NCBI RefSeq assembly: GCF_008831285.2 | Contig: NC_045146.1 | Span: 15,267,289 to 15,331,288 of the forward strand | Reading direction: 5' to 3' | DNA from: Nymphaea colorata | Lineage: Eukaryota; Streptophyta; Magnoliopsida; Nymphaeales; Nymphaeaceae | DNA length: 64,000 nucleotides | Part shown: in pieces, positions 61,583 to 64,000 of the stretch | Layout: each line of letters starts with the position of its first letter | Position numbering within the stretch: the first letter of the stretch is position 1 | Notes under the pieces: model-generated | The model's input: only the letters and a program-made list of their open reading frames with translations | Database searches by the model: none | What the model was told of the DNA's origin: nothing | Made by a program: the position numbers and the translations under genes

Positions 61583-63336
61583 GATTTCCTTCTTTCATTT
61601 CTCCGGCAAATGACTGCCTGTACTCTACTAAGTCCGACTGTCTTATTGTTGGTTCATTCTTTTGGCTTCTAAGTTTTGGCTCTTGGGGTGTCTTCTCCTT
61701 TTCCTTTCTTTACTTTTAAGTTTTCTCTATGTGAAGAGTGTCTTCTATCAAACTTTAGCCGCGCTTGGTTCCTTCATAGTTTTGTAATGAATAAGCAAGA
61801 CAAAAGAATTGCAAGATCGTTGGTGTTTACTAACCTTGCTTTAATGCGTCCAATTAACGAGCATGACAAAGTAATACATGGGGCTTGGTGGATCGGATTT
61901 ATCTGCATATAGACCCCAGTCCCAAACTTTTTAGTGGGATCTGGTAAGACAACGGATCTAGTTATCAATTCAACTTGTATCAAATGTGCAGTTTCACAAC
62001 CGATTTAAAGGAGCTGCTTAAGTCAGAACTTTTTTGAAAAGTCAGGATTTTTTTGAAAGGTCAGAACTAATTGTAATTGTATGTCATTAGTACTCACTTG
62101 ATCAAAAATTGTATGCTATTAGTATTAACTAATTACAATTGTATGCAATAAGTATTCACTTGACCAAAAATTGGATGTCATTAGTACTCACTATACCAAA
62201 AAAATGTCATTAGTACTTTTAAAGGAAAAGACAAAACCAAATGGCACTTGACCAAAAATTATATGTTATTAATACTAACCATACCAAAAAGTTCAGAACT
62301 AATTGCAATTGTATGTCATTAGTATTCACTTGACCAAAAATTGTATGTCATTAATACTCACTATACCAAAAAAATGTCATTAGTACTTTTGAAGGAAAAA
62401 ACAAAACCAAATGGCAATTCTTTAGGAAAAGTCAGGACTTTTGTCTTTTCCTTCAAAAGTACTAATGAGATACAATTTTTGGTCAAGTGAGTATTAATGA
62501 CATATAATTGCAATTAGTTTCAACCTTTCAAAAAAGTCATGACCTTTCAAGAGAGTCATGACCTAGATACAATCTGACTACACATGAGAGTTTGGCCTTG
62601 AGCTTGTCAAACCTGGGTTTAGCTTGAAATGTTGCAACAGACTCTACAATTGAAAATGGGTTTGATTAGAGGAGATCTAAATCAGATTAGACTCTGTAAA
62701 GCCTTTATTATATATAGCATCTATCTACTTACATGAGGGCATTTGAGAAAGGAAAAAAAAAACATTGTGTTATTGAAACACATATTCTATGAATATCGTA
62801 ATTTTGTTTTAGAAAACACGCTTATATTATGGATGTTGTACCTAAATTCAGCACACAAATGCTAAACATAATGACACAACGTTCCCAAATTAAAACAAAA
62901 ACGGTACTCTTAAAACATGTGTTTCAAGAACATGTATTTCAACCATGAATGCCCTCTTAGACAAGCTAAATTGATATCAATTATTGCGAAATACAGTGTT
63001 TTTCTATACGTACTTTGACCACATTAATAATCTTAATGAATTTTTACTGACACACATCGGCCTGTATTAATCTATATAGACATTTTAAATCAATTTGAAA
63101 TTCACAAAGAATATAAATCCTTATCCTAATTTGACCCAAATATCTGCCAGTACGATTCGGTATTACCAAATATTTGTTCTAAATGGATACTAGAACGCGA
63201 TTGCATGGTTAATTATCTGAATGAGTTTCCAAGAAAAGCTTGAACTGGTCTATACAAAAGAGGGAGAGAGAGATAACATTAACATAAGTTCAACAAAAAA
63301 TTGAATTTGAAAAAAGATTACATCTACAAATCAGCT
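61583..63336. other. XTH-5 3' flank and repeat region
   Basis: The 3' UTR of XTH-5 runs to perhaps 61.8 kb. Then come the fold-back element (62022-62562) and AT-rich sequence with nothing recognised. Confidence 0.6.
62022..62562. mobile_element. Fold-back (MITE-like) element with long inverted arms
   Basis: The left arm (from 62022) and right arm (to 62562) are inverted copies over about 95 bases or more: both read GTCA(G/T)(A/G)AC..., GAAAGGT(C/T), ACTAATTG(C/T)AATT, ATGTCATTA(G/A)TACTCACTTGA(T/C)C. The inside repeats these motifs directly; about 62130-62245 matches 62295-62415. No coding capacity and no clear target duplication. Confidence 0.75.
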
Positions 63337-63432
63337 CTTAATTCTTGTATGAGGTTGAAGGTACTAGTATTTCCCCATAGGTTACTTAATTCTTGTATGA
63401 GGTTGAAGGTACTAGTATTTCCCCATAGGTTA
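63337..63432. repeat. Perfect 48-bp tandem duplication
   Basis: 63337-63384 and 63385-63432 are identical. On the minus strand each unit encodes 16 residues in the LINE frame (SNLWGNTSTFNLIQEL), so the duplication kept the frame. Identity implies it is recent. Confidence 0.97.
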
Positions 63433-63895
63433 CTGGAAATTAACCAGATATCATACAAAATGGAGGAAGTCATGCGTTCAACTGAGACCGCCTCATTTCT
63501 ATAAATAATATCATTTCTAGAGTTTCAAATGACCCACCAAAACGTAAACAACCAAATTCTGCAAATGATGTGCCATTTCTTTTTGTTTCTCACTCTAACT
63601 TGTCCATGAATCAGGTCCGAAATTGTAGATATGTTTGTGACTTCGATGGGAGACATAAACCAGGTAAGCACATAAAGATCTTGAAACACTCGACACCACA
63701 CTAGATGAGTGGTAATTTCATCGGCATAGCAACATAGAGGGCATCTACTCGCAAAATGAAAACCAAATCTTTTAAGGTTATTTTGAGTATGTACGCGATC
63801 CGATCCAATCGAGAGAGAAAGAAGAAAAGCCATAATTCCAGTGGCGAAATGCACTCCTATCTCTCTCTAGCCACGGTTTCGCTTTAGTCAAGCAA
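63337..63895 (-). mobile_element. LINE (non-LTR retrotransposon) ORF2 C-terminus, degenerate
   Basis: The minus-strand frame encodes the zinc-binding domain (zf-RVT) found at the end of plant LINE ORF2: HTQNNLKRFGF, then CPLC...HLVWC (CxxC-HxxxC), then IWLFTFWWVI. A TGA follows where family members usually have Trp, and the same frame continues NSRNDIIYRNEAVSVERM as in LINEs. Upstream reverse-transcriptase sequence is not evident, so this is a 5'-truncated, dead copy. It may continue beyond 63895. Confidence 0.75.
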
Positions 63896-64000
63896 CAGGA
63901 AGCGGTTCATAGAATCTTTTCTACCATTGTGAACAATCCGGGATACGGGAATTGTGCTTTCATAATATTTCAAATAATAGTTAACAATAAGCTAAATATA

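Overview
This is nuclear DNA of a flowering plant. The protein-coding genes have many short exons with GT-AG introns. They belong to plant families: branched-chain aminotransferase (BCAT), R2R3-MYB, xyloglucan endotransglucosylase/hydrolase (XTH) and PR-1. The spacers are AT-rich, with long (AT)n and (GA)n microsatellites and worn transposon remains. The species cannot be told from the sequence. I saw no rRNA, tRNA, CRISPR, organelle DNA or bacterial operon.

Left third (1-25.8 kb). Two paralogous BCAT genes face each other tail to tail: BCAT-1 on + (691-5620, its 5' end lies outside the window) and BCAT-2 on - (15829-25118). Their eight shared exons have identical or phase-equivalent lengths (175, 177, 132, 99, 117, 96, 113 and 115 coding bases), so they derive from one duplication. 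Between them sits a complete three-exon R2R3-MYB gene on - (8876-10804) of the RAX/MYB36-38/MYB68 type. BCAT-2 has a long first intron holding a roughly 0.75-kb tandem duplication with a small internal inversion.

Middle (25.8-30.7 kb). A repeat-rich spacer holds a recognisable PR-1 pseudogene (- strand). A perfect 26-bp direct repeat brackets it.

Right half (30.7-61.6 kb). Five XTH genes form a cluster: three on - (XTH-1, -2, -3) and two on + (XTH-4, -5). All share four exons. Exon 2 is always 101 nt, exon 3 is always 194 nt and carries the catalytic motif, and exon 1 ends in the same phase. All have a TATAAAT box at a plausible distance, a signal peptide and the two catalytic glutamates, so all five look able to make secreted wall-modifying enzymes. 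All five lack the N-terminal Thr-Trp-Gly motif usual in XTHs. The spacers between XTH-1/-2 and XTH-2/-3 are homologous, showing that the array grew by duplicating gene plus flank. The XTH-3/XTH-4 gap holds a fossil copia fragment and a candidate terminal-inverted-repeat element. XTH-3 intron 2 carries a Tourist-like MITE.

Right edge (61.6-64 kb). It holds a fold-back element (62022-62562) and the C-terminal end of a dead LINE on - with an in-frame 48-bp tandem duplication.

The genes do not form one pathway. The strongest biology is the divergent XTH array. No wholly new system is evident.
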